A DNA stretch of 64,000 nucleotides. Origin: Ferruginibacter sp. (GTDB taxonomy: Bacteria > Bacteroidota > Bacteroidia > Chitinophagales > Chitinophagaceae). The notes beneath the pieces are model-generated. The model did not search any database, was not told where the DNA came from, and worked only from the letters and a program-made list of their open reading frames with translations. Within the stretch, counting starts at the first letter, position 1. Each line of letters opens with the position of its first letter. A program made the translations under genes and the position numbers. Below, piece by piece: positions 1 to 9,212 of this stretch. The DNA lies in the NCBI GenBank assembly GCA_030831945.1, contig JAURKC010000035.1, forward strand, positions 1 through 64,000. Direction: 5' to 3'.

Positions 1-702
1 GATGTAGCGCTCGTAGGTGGTGGAGGCAATCCTCAACCAGGAGAAATTTCATTGGCCCATAACGGTGTATTATTTTTAGATGAACTTCCTGAGTTTAAGC
101 GAACAGTTTTAGAGGTGATGCGACAACCAATGGAAGAAAGAAAAGTGACCATCTCAAGAGCAAAAATAGCGTTAGAATTTCCTGCTAGTTTTATGTTGAT
201 AGCTTCCATGAACCCTTGTCCATGTGGTTATTTTAACCACCCCGATAAACAATGCACTTGTCCACCGGGTGCTGTTCAAAAATATTTAAACAAAATTTCA
301 GGTCCCTTATTAGATAGAATTGATTTGCATGTAGAGGTAACTCCAGTAGCTTTTAGTGAATTATCGTCTACCCTGCCGTTTGAAAAAAGTGATCGAATAC
401 GCGAAAGGGTTATTAAAGCAAGGGATATACAAGTTGAAAGATACAAAGACTCCGAAGGAGTGTATGCCAATGCGCAAATGAGTAGTAAAATGCTCAAAGA
501 ATTTTGTGTGATCAACACAGCTAGCCAAAATCTTATAAAAATTGCAATGGAAAAACTAAATCTTTCTGCTCGGGCATATGATAGAATATTAAAAGTAAGT
601 AGAACCATTGCAGACCTTTCAGCTAGTGCTGATATCAAGTCAGAACACCTAGCCGAAGCTATTCAATACAGAAGTTTAGACAGAGAAGGATGGGGTGGAT
701 AA
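1..702 (+). CDS. ComM/YifB-family AAA+ ATPase (Mg-chelatase-like), 5' end outside window
   Basis: This is the C-terminal part of a ComM/YifB protein, a hexameric AAA+ helicase-like ATPase linked in other bacteria to branch migration during natural transformation. The frame is open from base 1, so the true start lies upstream. Visible features are a Walker B strand (GVLFLDELPEF), a cysteine-rich insert (NPCPCGYFNHP followed by CTCPPG), the arginine-finger region (GPLLDRIDLHVEV) and the C-terminal Mg-chelatase helical domain (LSARAYDRILKVSRTIADL). The family is usually about 510 residues, so roughly half is here. It ends in TAA with an intact C-terminus. The role in DNA uptake is inferred from the family only. 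Confidence 0.93.
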   Translation, partial: DVALVGGGGNPQPGEISLAHNGVLFLDELPEFKRTVLEVMRQPMEERKVTISRAKIALEFPASFMLIASMNPCPCGYFNHPDKQCTCPPGAVQKYLNKISGPLLDRIDLHVEVTPVAFSELSSTLPFEKSDRIRERVIKARDIQVERYKDSEGVYANAQMSSKMLKEFCVINTASQNLIKIAMEKLNLSARAYDRILKVSRTIADLSASADIKSEHLAEAIQYRSLDREGWGG

Positions 703-790
703 GTATTGATATGATCCAATAAAAATTGCATCGTTAATAGAAATAAAATAACTTTAGGATTCAATTGAATAAGAAGAATAAATTCCTACC

Positions 791-1594
791 ATGAAAAAAA
801 TTCAAAAAAATGAAAAAGATATTTTTACAATATTTTCAGCATTTTTTTACAAAGATTTTCCTATACCACCTGTATCCTATATACACCCTATTCATGCCGG
901 AAAAGCAATTGCAGAATTTGATTTAGGTATTGAAGGAGATGATACGGGAGATAATATTTCTTCTTGGAACAAAAATTTCTCAGAACTAACGGTAGCTTAT
1001 TATATCTGGAAAAATTACGATGCTCATCAATTGCCCTATTGGGGTTTATGTCATTACAGGAGATATTTTTGTAATCATCTTCATTGGTCTAAATTAAAAA
1101 AAGAATACCATTTTACAGATAGGGAACTTGCCTTTAAAAAGATATTTACAGATAAATTATACAAAGAAATTGAAACCAATTTATTAGCAGGAAAAGTAAT
1201 TAGTCCAATCCCCTACCGATTTATTAAACTTAAAAAATGGAGTGTTAAAAAACAATATTTTAGAGACCACGATGAAATTTCATGGGGCTTAACAGAAGCT
1301 GCTATAAAAAAATTATACCCTCAGTATAGTAGTAGTTTTAATGAAATGGGGGAAGGACTTACTTGTTCTTGGTACAATATGCTCATAGCCAGTTGGAGTT
1401 TTTGGGATGGATACCTTACTTTTCTTTTTGACATTTTACTATTGGTGAAAAAAGATCTAATAATAACTGAGAATCCACTGCAGATAAGGATTTTTGGAAA
1501 TCTTTCTGAAAGACTATTAAATACCTACTTGAGATACCACAAAAAAAATGAGGGGCTCAAAGTTCATTATTTACCCCTCACACGAATATCATAA
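791..1594 (+). CDS. DUF4422 domain protein, probable glycosyltransferase
   Basis: A 267-residue protein with the DUF4422 signature: an acidic GDDTGDNISSWN segment around residues 55-66, followed by the aromatic WGLCHYRRYF stretch near residue 93. DUF4422 proteins occur in capsule, O-antigen and exopolysaccharide loci and are treated as glycosyltransferases; the acceptor and donor cannot be read from sequence. It has no signal peptide or membrane segment and is probably cytoplasmic. It converges on the leftward GT cluster with only 11 bases between stop codons. A GAGGGG/CCCCTC inverted pair lies in its last 30 coding bases and could help stop transcription. Start is the ATG at 791. Confidence 0.8.
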   Translation: MKKIQKNEKDIFTIFSAFFYKDFPIPPVSYIHPIHAGKAIAEFDLGIEGDDTGDNISSWNKNFSELTVAYYIWKNYDAHQLPYWGLCHYRRYFCNHLHWSKLKKEYHFTDRELAFKKIFTDKLYKEIETNLLAGKVISPIPYRFIKLKKWSVKKQYFRDHDEISWGLTEAAIKKLYPQYSSSFNEMGEGLTCSWYNMLIASWSFWDGYLTFLFDILLLVKKDLIITENPLQIRIFGNLSERLLNTYLRYHKKNEGLKVHYLPLTRIS

Positions 1595-1605
1595 AATCTG
1601 CATTA

Positions 1606-2589
1606 CTACAAAATACGCTGAACAATTTCTATTAATGTTGCTGCCCTTACTGTATTGAGATGATACTTTATTAAATGTTCCCTAGCATTTATAGCCATTT
1701 TCTCCCTTTCTGAAGGACGTGCTAAATAATAATCAATTAAATCTATTAGATCATCCAGAGAGTCGGAACACCAAACAAGATGTTTGCCAGACTCAAAATT
1801 ATTAGGAATCGAAATTTTAGGTTCCTGACTAATCATAAAAGTACCTGTGGCAGGAACTTCCCAATAGCGCATTGTATCCCAGCCTAAACCTCTAAAGTTT
1901 AAAACAATCTTGCATCTTGAAATCTCATTCAAATAAAACAATCCTTTCCTTTTGTAAGTTTTAAAATTTTGATCAAGCGTAGTTCCATTTTGATTACAAT
2001 CATACTTTCCAGCTAAAAGATTTAATGCATTTGTTCTGATTATAGGATTCTGTTGACCCCAAAAAGAAACATCATATTTTTTCAAACTCTCAGACAAAAG
2101 GGGTAGCGTAATATTATAGGGAAAGGAAAAAGGAAAAGGAAAAATATTAGAATGAGTATTGTGAAGAGAAGAAATATACTCTCGCTTGAGAATGATGTCA
2201 AAAGGTCTTTGCTTAATAGCCGCTTCGTAAAGATCGCCACAATGATAACGATAAAAATCTCCTCCAATTTCAGAAAAATCACCTCCATCGAGAAATAGTA
2301 TCGGCTTATTTTTTACTAAAGGAAGTATTTTTATATAACTTTCAAGCGCATCCTTTTTTACTGAGGCCAGTATAACAAAGTCGATTTCCTTAAAATTATT
2401 CATGTTAGGAAATCGAAAAGAAATAGATGTAAATCCTAAATTTTTAGGGTAGGACTTAATTGGCAAATTAAACTTAGGATTCCAAGGATAATCAATAACA
2501 TTTTCTTTCCCCAAAACCTTTACCAATCCGGCATAGGTAAGATCTTGTAAATAGTCAAAGCGCTTACTACATATGTACAATATCTTCAT
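1606..2589 (-). CDS. CgeB-like glycosyltransferase (glycosyl transferases group 1)
   Basis: A 327-residue protein with a GT-B-like layout. The N-terminus begins with a beta strand (MKILYICSKRFDYLQ). The C-terminal half resembles the Glyco_trans_1_2/CgeB region: RCKIVLNFRGLGWDTMRYWE, then PATGTFMISQEP and a helical tail with an LIDLIDYYL segment. It should transfer a sugar from an activated donor in the cytoplasm; the substrate is unknown. Its ATG overlaps the stop of the upstream GT2 gene by four bases (ATGA), which indicates translational coupling in one leftward operon. Assignment to the superfamily is firm, the exact role is not. Confidence 0.78.
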   Translation of the reverse strand: MKILYICSKRFDYLQDLTYAGLVKVLGKENVIDYPWNPKFNLPIKSYPKNLGFTSISFRFPNMNNFKEIDFVILASVKKDALESYIKILPLVKNKPILFLDGGDFSEIGGDFYRYHCGDLYEAAIKQRPFDIILKREYISSLHNTHSNIFPFPFSFPYNITLPLLSESLKKYDVSFWGQQNPIIRTNALNLLAGKYDCNQNGTTLDQNFKTYKRKGLFYLNEISRCKIVLNFRGLGWDTMRYWEVPATGTFMISQEPKISIPNNFESGKHLVWCSDSLDDLIDLIDYYLARPSEREKMAINAREHLIKYHLNTVRAATLIEIVQRIL

Positions 2590-3398
2590 AAACTACTGCT
2601 AATTTTTCGGATTCCATTATTACAAAAAAAATCATTTTGATTTATTTTATTTTCAAGAATCACATTATTTTTTTGTTCCATTTCAGGAGTAAATCTATCA
2701 ACATGATAAAGATGATAAACAATCGCACTAAATTTCATGGAATAAAAAGTCAAATTTTTTAATGCCTCCAATCTCCATTCAACATCAGAATCTTCTCCCC
2801 CACCGGCAAAAATATAATCCTCGTCAAAACCATTAATTAACAATAAATCTTTTTTAAAGATCCCCATATTACAACCTAATAATCTACCAGCTTTTTTTTG
2901 TTTAAAACTTTGTGGTATAAAAGGCATATACAATCCTTCCTCAACTCGTTTACAACCTTTCAACAATAAATTTAAAATAGTAAGGTCAGCAAAACTTTTA
3001 TTTTGAATTAAAATAGAAGAAATTCTATCACTTAACATAACCCTTCTGCCATATAAGACACGGCCCGATTTTTTTTCCGATAAATATTGTTTAATAAAAT
3101 GTTGGTGAGGGACACAATCGCCATCAAGAAATATAATAAAATCAGTTGAAGAGGCTGCAATCGCTCTATTTAAAGCCTGACACTTTCGGAAACCCTTGTC
3201 AGATTGAAAAACATGAATCAGTGGAAAAGGAAGAAGAGATTGTTGCTGGCTGATAAAATTTTTTGTTGATAGTGCATCATCATCTTCTGAAATAATTACT
3301 TCAAAAGTATTCTTCGAAGATTGATTTTTCAATGCTAATAATAAAATTTCTAAATTAGCAATATTCTTATAATATGAAATTACTACAGATGCCTGCAT
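2586..3398 (-). CDS. Family 2 glycosyltransferase with galactosyltransferase-type C-terminus
   Basis: A 270-residue GT-A enzyme. The N-terminus has the GT2 start (VVISYYKNIANLEILLLAL), an EVIISEDDD strand, and the metal-binding acidic motif FLDGDCVPH near residue 93. The second half matches the GT7 C-terminal type: GCNMGIFKKDLLLINGFDE, then AGGGEDSDVEWRL, which holds the likely catalytic acidic residues. It is cytoplasmic and probably extends a surface glycan. It is translationally coupled to the next gene through a four-base overlap. The start is ATG at 3398, with 57 bases separating it from the GT4 gene upstream. Confidence 0.88.
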   Translation of the reverse strand: MQASVVISYYKNIANLEILLLALKNQSSKNTFEVIISEDDDALSTKNFISQQQSLLPFPLIHVFQSDKGFRKCQALNRAIAASSTDFIIFLDGDCVPHQHFIKQYLSEKKSGRVLYGRRVMLSDRISSILIQNKSFADLTILNLLLKGCKRVEEGLYMPFIPQSFKQKKAGRLLGCNMGIFKKDLLLINGFDEDYIFAGGGEDSDVEWRLEALKNLTFYSMKFSAIVYHLYHVDRFTPEMEQKNNVILENKINQNDFFCNNGIRKISSSL

Positions 3399-3455
3399 AA
3401 GTATTAAAAAGTAATAGATGAAATAACAGACAATAGAAATAGTTTAAATGTATTA

Positions 3456-4514
3456 TTAAGAACCTTTCAACATATCTTTTAACAAATTTATATATTTATC
3501 AGTTATGTAAACCATACTATGATAGTAATTGGCGTAATTAAAAGCATTTCGAATATATATTTCTCTTTGAGGTTCCTTATCAAGAAATCGAGCTATTCCA
3601 TCAGCAATTGAGCTGCTAGCCCCAACTTCAACAAGTATTCCTCTCTCATCAGCAAGTAAATTCTTTAACCCACCTGCATTGGTAGAAACAACAGGAATTT
3701 GATTCATAAAAGCATCTAACACACTACTACCAAGACCTTCTTGAATAGAGGTGATAACGAAAACTTCAAAAATCGGAAATACTGCTTCCATATTTTCCTC
3801 AAAACCCATCAAAAAATAAATACTTTCCAGATTATATTCTATTATTTTTTTTCGAACAGATTCTTGCAAATCTCCTGAGCCAAAATGCAGAAAAACAAAA
3901 TCATTCCTTAACTCAGATAATTTCTTGATAGCTTCAATCATTGTAAAAGGGTCCTTTTCACCTGTCAATGCAGCAGCAGTTCCTATAATACGTCTATGAT
4001 TGATTGGAAAATTTAACAGCACTTTAGAGATGAGCTGTTCATTAGATTCATTTTTAACAACGATATCAGTAATAACTTCTATATCATTTCTGCCAGAGAA
4101 AGAATTGAGCGATTTTTCTATCGCCTCACTGATAGCAACAATTTTATCAGTAAATCTATATTTTAATTTAGTCAAATAACCCTTTTGTTTAAAGTTGACT
4201 CTTCTAGTATAGATAACTTTTGCTCGATGAAAAAATTTAGTAAAAACACAATAGGTAAGAATATGTGATGTTTGAGCATGAATACAATTGAAGTTTTTAC
4301 CTTTTGTGATAAGAAAAAAAACTACCCCAAATATTGAATTGCATGAATCAACGGTAAACCCAGCATTTATAGCAGCTAATTCAAGTGGACTAGCCTTTCT
4401 GCAAATTAGATGACTGGAAATGCCGGCATTTCTAAATCCCTGCAGGGTATAGATAACTTGGCGTTCTCCACCTCTCCAACCTTTTTCAAAATTTAATTCC
4501 AGCACTTTTATCAT
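3456..4514 (-). CDS. Family 4 glycosyltransferase
   Basis: A 352-residue GT-B enzyme of the GT4 type. The N-terminal acceptor domain opens with a glycine-rich loop (WRGGERQVIYTLQGF), and the donor domain contains GTAAALTGEKDPFTMIEAI and the E-x7-E region EGLGSSVLDAFMNQIPVVS followed by NAGGLKNLL. These residues normally contact the nucleotide-sugar. It probably adds a hexose to a lipid-linked or LPS-type glycan, by analogy with the family; the sequence does not give the specificity. It is the middle gene of the leftward GT group. A seven-base TATTTTG box sits two bases before its ATG on the minus strand. Confidence 0.9.
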   Translation of the reverse strand: MIKVLELNFEKGWRGGERQVIYTLQGFRNAGISSHLICRKASPLELAAINAGFTVDSCNSIFGVVFFLITKGKNFNCIHAQTSHILTYCVFTKFFHRAKVIYTRRVNFKQKGYLTKLKYRFTDKIVAISEAIEKSLNSFSGRNDIEVITDIVVKNESNEQLISKVLLNFPINHRRIIGTAAALTGEKDPFTMIEAIKKLSELRNDFVFLHFGSGDLQESVRKKIIEYNLESIYFLMGFEENMEAVFPIFEVFVITSIQEGLGSSVLDAFMNQIPVVSTNAGGLKNLLADERGILVEVGASSSIADGIARFLDKEPQREIYIRNAFNYANYYHSMVYITDKYINLLKDMLKGS

Positions 4515-4718
4515 TACAAAATAGAATTATTATTTTTCAGTCAATTCAAAAATTCATATCCGTTTTCAGCAGCCAAAAATTTTTATCATATTCGAGTCCG
4601 AAAATTTAACCGATTCAAAAAAATCAACCGCTTCAAAGATTTTCAATACGGTATTAAACAAAAGTCTTCCAGTAATGACTTCCGCTAACATATAATTATC
4701 TCTGTTTTGGAATTTTAC

Positions 4719-5498
4719 TTAACCTTTTACTGATAACATTTTATTAATTCGATGACCCGAAATGTATTTTCTCAATATTTTTCTTGAAAACCAATCTTTA
4801 GGAAAATTAATTGAAATATAAGAAGAACCCTTATGTGTTATTCTTAATTTCTCGTTGTTTCTCATAAAAGAATCCACTCTTTTCTCAAATAATTCTCCGC
4901 CATATTTTGGATACCGATCAGATGCTCTATTTTTTTCATCGTAAATTCTTTTAAAAAAATCTTTTTGCTTTATTAAGTAGACTTGGTCTGAAAATCCATA
5001 GCCTAAATAAAAGTCATTGATTTCATCAAATGACTCAAATTTTGCTTCTTCAAACTTGTTATTCCATGTTGGATTGGCAACAATAATATGGGGGTTTAAA
5101 TTCATAATATTCAAAGCCGAATCAATCCAAGAGACTTTATTGTTTACAGGAAAAGAATCACTTGAAAAATGTAACAAATATTCGGTTTCGCATATATATA
5201 TTCCCACTAATTCAGCACTGGAATAATAATACCCACCCTTAAAACTATCTATGGTCAAATCAAAATGATTTAAAACTTCAGATTCATAATCATCCACTAC
5301 AAAATAATTATCTATAGTGCCTTCTTTTATTTTTTGTTCACATAATTTTTCTACAAGAATTCTGTTTTTTACATTGTTTATAATAACATGCTTTTTGGTG
5401 AAATTATAATTACAAGCAGCAATCATTTTAGCTAGGTAATCCCCTTTTAAAACATACTCCCAATCCTTTTCCCAAACTTTTGTTTCAAATGTAACCAT
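4719..5498 (-). CDS. Unrecognised protein in glycosyltransferase cluster
   Basis: I do not recognise this 259-residue protein. The frame can be extended to a TTG at 5522, but the first ATG (MVTFETKVWEKDWEY) at 5498 is the better start. The protein is rich in aromatic and acidic residues. It has alternating strand/helix character and a possible metal-binding LLHFSSDSF segment near residue 110, preceded by a tyrosine cluster. The layout would fit a small GT-A glycosyltransferase that finds its place by handling a nucleotide-sugar. Its position between a GT4 and a GT2 gene, on the same strand, supports a glycan role. No signal peptide or membrane segment is visible. Function is inferred from context only. 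Confidence 0.6.
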   Translation of the reverse strand: MVTFETKVWEKDWEYVLKGDYLAKMIAACNYNFTKKHVIINNVKNRILVEKLCEQKIKEGTIDNYFVVDDYESEVLNHFDLTIDSFKGGYYYSSAELVGIYICETEYLLHFSSDSFPVNNKVSWIDSALNIMNLNPHIIVANPTWNNKFEEAKFESFDEINDFYLGYGFSDQVYLIKQKDFFKRIYDEKNRASDRYPKYGGELFEKRVDSFMRNNEKLRITHKGSSYISINFPKDWFSRKILRKYISGHRINKMLSVKG

Positions 5499-5644
5499 TA
5501 TTCTAATTTTATGTAAATTCAATAAATAAGTGCTATCATATCATTTACCCCACGTTACCGCCCAAAAATCAAAAAATGAATACAATACGCATTAGAGTAA
5601 AAATCTATGTAGGCATTCCGCACCCCGCAATATAAAAAGGTAAA

Positions 5645-6553
5645 TCAACCCTTCATTACTTTATAATTCTTATAAATAAAAAACTGCTTACCAGTAAGCA
5701 TTTCTAAAAATTTCATAATTTTTTCCTTTCTATTCATATTGTTTCTCGAAGGATCATACTTAAATTTCCAATCCTGTGCCGCTACTACCTGCTGGATTGC
5801 TGCAGGATGAGTTCCAGTAAATACCTTCAAATAATCATATTGATGGTAATCGTATGCATCACCATGCACTGCTTCAAAGTCTTTAATAAAATCATCTGTG
5901 GGTTGATACCTTTTGCCAAATTCAATATTTTTTGCTTTTTGAGTTTTGGGAGCCTTAGACCAGCTATAATGGTACACTGTGGCTTCTATTTGTTTAACTA
6001 AAAGTTTAGTACCCTTTTCATTGACCAGTTCAGGTGTATGAAATATTCTAAAGCCCATTGAATCCTTATAACTTCTAATGGAACGATCATTTCTGATAAT
6101 TCTAATTTCACGTTGATGAAATCTGCGTGAAGGACAGTAGTGATTAAAATCACCAAAAAAATTAATAAACCTCAATAAAAAACCATCTACTTTTTTATTA
6201 ATAAGATTCTGTTCTAAGCTTTGTAGAATAATTGGAAAGTCTTTTTCGTGAATCACTTCATCTGCCTGTAAATGAAAGAGCCAATCGCTGTCAATACTCG
6301 TGCTATCCAATCCTATATTAGCTTGTTGTGCAAATACCTTTCCCCCTTTTCTTAAATTGTCATCCCAAATAGTATCTACGATTTTAATTTTATCATCTCC
6401 AATATTTTCTACTGCTTCTCTAGTACCGTCTATACTATCACCCACCACTACAATGTATTCATCTACTATAGGTAGCAAACTTTTAATAGACTCAATAAAG
6501 GGATAGCCAAAAGTCTTTCCATTTCTTACATAGGTAAAAGCGCTAATCTTCAT
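5645..6553 (-). CDS. Family 2 glycosyltransferase
   Basis: A 302-residue GT-A protein. It starts MKISAFTYVRNGKTFGYPF, with the early strand and loop typical of GT2 proteins. It continues with DEYIVVVGDSIDGT, which binds the nucleotide part of the donor, and an acidic HLQADEVIHEKDF segment near residue 94 in the place of the DxD motif. The C-terminal part is basic and carries no membrane segment. It probably acts on the cytoplasmic face in the same surface-glycan pathway as its neighbours. It is the first gene of the leftward cluster; the 208 bases to the divergent ABC exporter hold both promoters. Acceptor sugar unknown. Confidence 0.87.
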   Translation of the reverse strand: MKISAFTYVRNGKTFGYPFIESIKSLLPIVDEYIVVVGDSIDGTREAVENIGDDKIKIVDTIWDDNLRKGGKVFAQQANIGLDSTSIDSDWLFHLQADEVIHEKDFPIILQSLEQNLINKKVDGFLLRFINFFGDFNHYCPSRRFHQREIRIIRNDRSIRSYKDSMGFRIFHTPELVNEKGTKLLVKQIEATVYHYSWSKAPKTQKAKNIEFGKRYQPTDDFIKDFEAVHGDAYDYHQYDYLKVFTGTHPAAIQQVVAAQDWKFKYDPSRNNMNRKEKIMKFLEMLTGKQFFIYKNYKVMKG

Positions 6554-6761
6554 TTTTTATAATATAAGAATCAAAGTACCGAAATTATTCTTACATAATA
6601 AAAGGAAAACTTACACTGACTAATTCTATAAAAACATTTTTGAAATAATATGAAAACATTAAATTATGCATCTAAGAATACATATAACTATCAACTTGGT
6701 TAAACTTTTGCGATATTTGCTGTAATATATGGCTTAGAAATAATTTACCCCCTTTTTTACA

Positions 6762-8585
6762 ATGAAAATTTTATTTAAATACTTACAACCCTATAAATGG
6801 CTAGTTATTCTTACACTTGGACTAGCAGGAATAAACATTGGATTTTCACTGATAGACCCCATTTTATTAGGTAAGATGGTCAATCTTGCCAATGAACAAC
6901 AATTAGTTTCTACGGGCAAATTCAATTGGTCAGTATTTTTCTGGAATTATGAATGGATTACTAAAAAGGGAACTCCCTATTTACACATCGGCGTATTTTA
7001 TATTTTGGTATTCTCCATATCTGTTGCCATGGTGAGCCGTATTGCAAAAAACTTCCAGGATTATTTTTTAAACGTAGTCATCCAAAAATTTGGAGCAAGA
7101 GTTTTCACTGACGGTCTTCAACATGCAATGAAACTTCCTTATCAACAATTTGAAGACCAACGAAGTGGTGAAACCTTATCCATATTAACGAAGGTTAGAA
7201 CGGATGTAGAAAAATTCATGATCAGCTTTATCAATGTTCTTTTTGGAATATTAGTAGGCGTTGTATTCGTTTTTATTTATGCCGCTATGTTTATTAATTG
7301 GAGAGTTCCAGTAGCCTATTTAATTGGCATTGTTTCATTGACTTTTATTACCAACTTGCTTAGTAAAAAAGTAAAAAGCATTCAAAAAAATATAGTAGGT
7401 CAAACTACGGCCCTTGCTGGTTCAACAACGGAATCACTTAGAAATATTGAACTAGTTAAAAGTCTCGGTCTTACTAAACAAGAAGTAGAACGATTAAATA
7501 AAAATACCTATAAAATATTAGGACTTGAATTAACCAAAGTAAAGCGAATTAGGAGCATTAGCTTTATACAAGGTACCATGGTAAATACATTAAGGCAGGT
7601 AATTCTATATATTTTAATGTGGCTAATTTTTCACAACCAAATGGATGCGGGACAATTAGTAACTATGCAAGTTTTTTCTTTCTTCATATTTGGTCCGCTA
7701 CAGGAAATAGGAAATATTTTACTTTCTTATCGTGAAGCAGAAGCTTCCCTCAATAACTTTAACAACTTAATGACGAAGGCTCCTGAAATTGAGCCTGCTA
7801 ACCCTGCACACTTGGGAAATATAGAAACGCTTTCTTTTGACCGTGTTTCTTTTCAGCATCAAACTGCTTCTCATAAGGCTATCGATAATATCAGTTTTGA
7901 TGTAAAAGTAGGAGAAACGATTGCCTTTGTTGGCCCATCTGGTAGTGGTAAATCTACTCTGATGAAACTTTTAGTTGGGCTCTATCGTCCATTAGAAGGA
8001 AATATTTTCTATAATAAATTAGATGAAAACACAATACACTTTGATGATTTAAGAAAACAAATTGGATTTGTAACTCAAGACACCAACTTATTTAGTGGCA
8101 CTATTAAAGAAAATTTATTATTTGTAAATCCCACTGCTACTGAAGAAACCCTAAATGAAGTCTTACAAAAAGCAAGTTGCGCTAATTTGATTTCCCGTGC
8201 AGAAAAAGGGTTAGATACTTTGATTGGAGAAGGAGGGCTTAAGTTAAGCGGGGGAGAAAAACAACGACTCTCTATTGCGCGGGCTTTACTAAGAAAGCCA
8301 CACCTTTTAATTTTTGACGAAGCTACTTCTGCGCTCGATTCGATTACAGAAGAAGAAATCACCAATACTATCAAAGATATTTCAAATGCTAAAGAACAAA
8401 TTTCAATATTAATTGCCCATCGGTTAAGCACCATCATGCATGCAGATAGAATATATGTTTTAGAAAAAGGTGAGGTAGTAGAAACAGGCACTCATGAAAA
8501 ATTGATAGGAGAAAAAGGCTTATACTACGCCATGTGGCGTCAACAGATTGGAGAAAGAAAAAAAATCTCTGAAAAAATAGTATAG
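6762..8585 (+). CDS. ABC exporter, fused permease and ATP-binding domains
   Basis: A 607-residue half-transporter of the type I exporter fold (MsbA/multidrug-like), which should work as a homodimer in the inner membrane. Residues 1-330 form the membrane domain with about six hydrophobic segments. The nucleotide-binding domain has Walker A GPSGSGKST near residue 391, Q-loop GFVTQDTNLF, signature LSGGEKQRLSIARAL near 494, Walker B LLIFDEATSALD and H-loop IAHRLST. All catalytic residues are present. It diverges from the glycosyltransferase cluster, so export of a lipid or glycolipid is possible, but a drug or peptide substrate is equally compatible. ATG at 6762. Confidence 0.93.
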   Translation: MKILFKYLQPYKWLVILTLGLAGINIGFSLIDPILLGKMVNLANEQQLVSTGKFNWSVFFWNYEWITKKGTPYLHIGVFYILVFSISVAMVSRIAKNFQDYFLNVVIQKFGARVFTDGLQHAMKLPYQQFEDQRSGETLSILTKVRTDVEKFMISFINVLFGILVGVVFVFIYAAMFINWRVPVAYLIGIVSLTFITNLLSKKVKSIQKNIVGQTTALAGSTTESLRNIELVKSLGLTKQEVERLNKNTYKILGLELTKVKRIRSISFIQGTMVNTLRQVILYILMWLIFHNQMDAGQLVTMQVFSFFIFGPLQEIGNILLSYREAEASLNNFNNLMTKAPEIEPANPAHLGNIETLSFDRVSFQHQTASHKAIDNISFDVKVGETIAFVGPSGSGKSTLMKLLVGLYRPLEGNIFYNKLDENTIHFDDLRKQIGFVTQDTNLFSGTIKENLLFVNPTATEETLNEVLQKASCANLISRAEKGLDTLIGEGGLKLSGGEKQRLSIARALLRKPHLLIFDEATSALDSITEEEITNTIKDISNAKEQISILIAHRLSTIMHADRIYVLEKGEVVETGTHEKLIGEKGLYYAMWRQQIGERKKISEKIV

Positions 8586-8618
8586 TTTAATTTTTAGTAG
8601 CAATCAATCATCTCCTAC

Positions 8619-8631
8619 TGTAAAGTTTACA
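8619..8631. promoter_or_regulatory. 13-base palindrome upstream of DUF983 gene
   Basis: TGTAAAGTTTACA is a perfect palindrome around one central base, placed about 21 bases before the -7 box of the DUF983 gene. This is where the -33 element would be. It could be an operator; chance occurrence in AT-rich DNA is possible. Confidence 0.3.
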
Positions 8632-8652
8632 AAGGATTTCTTTTCTTTTGAT

Positions 8653-8660
8653 TACCTTTG
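8653..8660 (+). promoter_or_regulatory. -7 promoter box of DUF983 gene
   Basis: TACCTTTG matches the Bacteroidota -7 consensus TAnnTTTG and ends five bases before the ATG at 8666. It overlaps the longer TTG-started reading frame, which argues that translation starts at 8666 on a mRNA with almost no leader. Confidence 0.6.
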
Positions 8661-8665
8661 TAGCT

Positions 8666-9109
8666 ATGGAACATACTATTCCGAAACCTAGTTATCTCTT
8701 AAGTTTATTTACCTCTAGATGTCCGCGATGTAGGCGTGGGTCAATGTTCAAAGAACCGAACCCCTACAAAAAAATTAAACTTTCTCATATTTTCGATATG
8801 TATGATAATTGTCCAGAATGCGGACAAAAATATGATCTAGAAACTGGTTTTTGGTATGGAACAGGCTATGTAAGTTATGCTTTAGCAGTAGCCATTTCGG
8901 TCACTACATTTGTAGCATGGATGGTATTAATTGGGGTATCAACAGAAGATAATAGAGTTTTTTATTGGTTAGGTTTTAATGGGGTATTGCTAATATTATT
9001 GCAGCCTTGGATGATGCGACTTAGCAGGGTAATGTATCTTTGTTTTTTTGTGAAATATGATGAAAATTACAAGAAAACAGATCCAGTCGAATTTGATCAC
9101 AAACAATAA
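8666..9109 (+). CDS. DUF983 family membrane protein
   Basis: A 147-residue protein. The N-terminus has two CxxC pairs (CPRCRRG and CPECGQ) that look like a small zinc ribbon, and an ETGFWYGTGYVSYAL motif characteristic of DUF983. Two hydrophobic segments follow (around residues 70-95 and 100-120), so it should be an inner-membrane protein with a cytosolic zinc-binding head. No function is established for the family. An in-frame TTG at 8648 would add six residues, but a -7 box lies over it, so the ATG is preferred. It converges on the DUF2721 gene, with a short repeat between them. Confidence 0.82.
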   Translation: MEHTIPKPSYLLSLFTSRCPRCRRGSMFKEPNPYKKIKLSHIFDMYDNCPECGQKYDLETGFWYGTGYVSYALAVAISVTTFVAWMVLIGVSTEDNRVFYWLGFNGVLLILLQPWMMRLSRVMYLCFFVKYDENYKKTDPVEFDHKQ

Positions 9110-9212
9110 TAGGGTGAATGGGCAATGGTCAATGGGCAAAATGCGAAGATTTTTTTACATCAACCATTCACAATTCAGAATTCACCATTCACAACTCACC
9201 ATTCACCATTCG
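9110..9212. repeat. Short interspersed repeat cluster (CCATTCAC/GTGAATGG) between convergent genes
   Basis: The gap between two convergent genes holds CCATTCAC three times (9164, 9185, 9199), a fourth degenerate copy at 9206, and the inverse GTGAATGG at 9114. Related AATGG steps lie near 9124 and 9131. The inverted copies can fold into a hairpin, so it may act as a two-way terminator. It is lower in coding character than its surroundings, and the short frames through it are repeat-driven. Confidence 0.6.
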
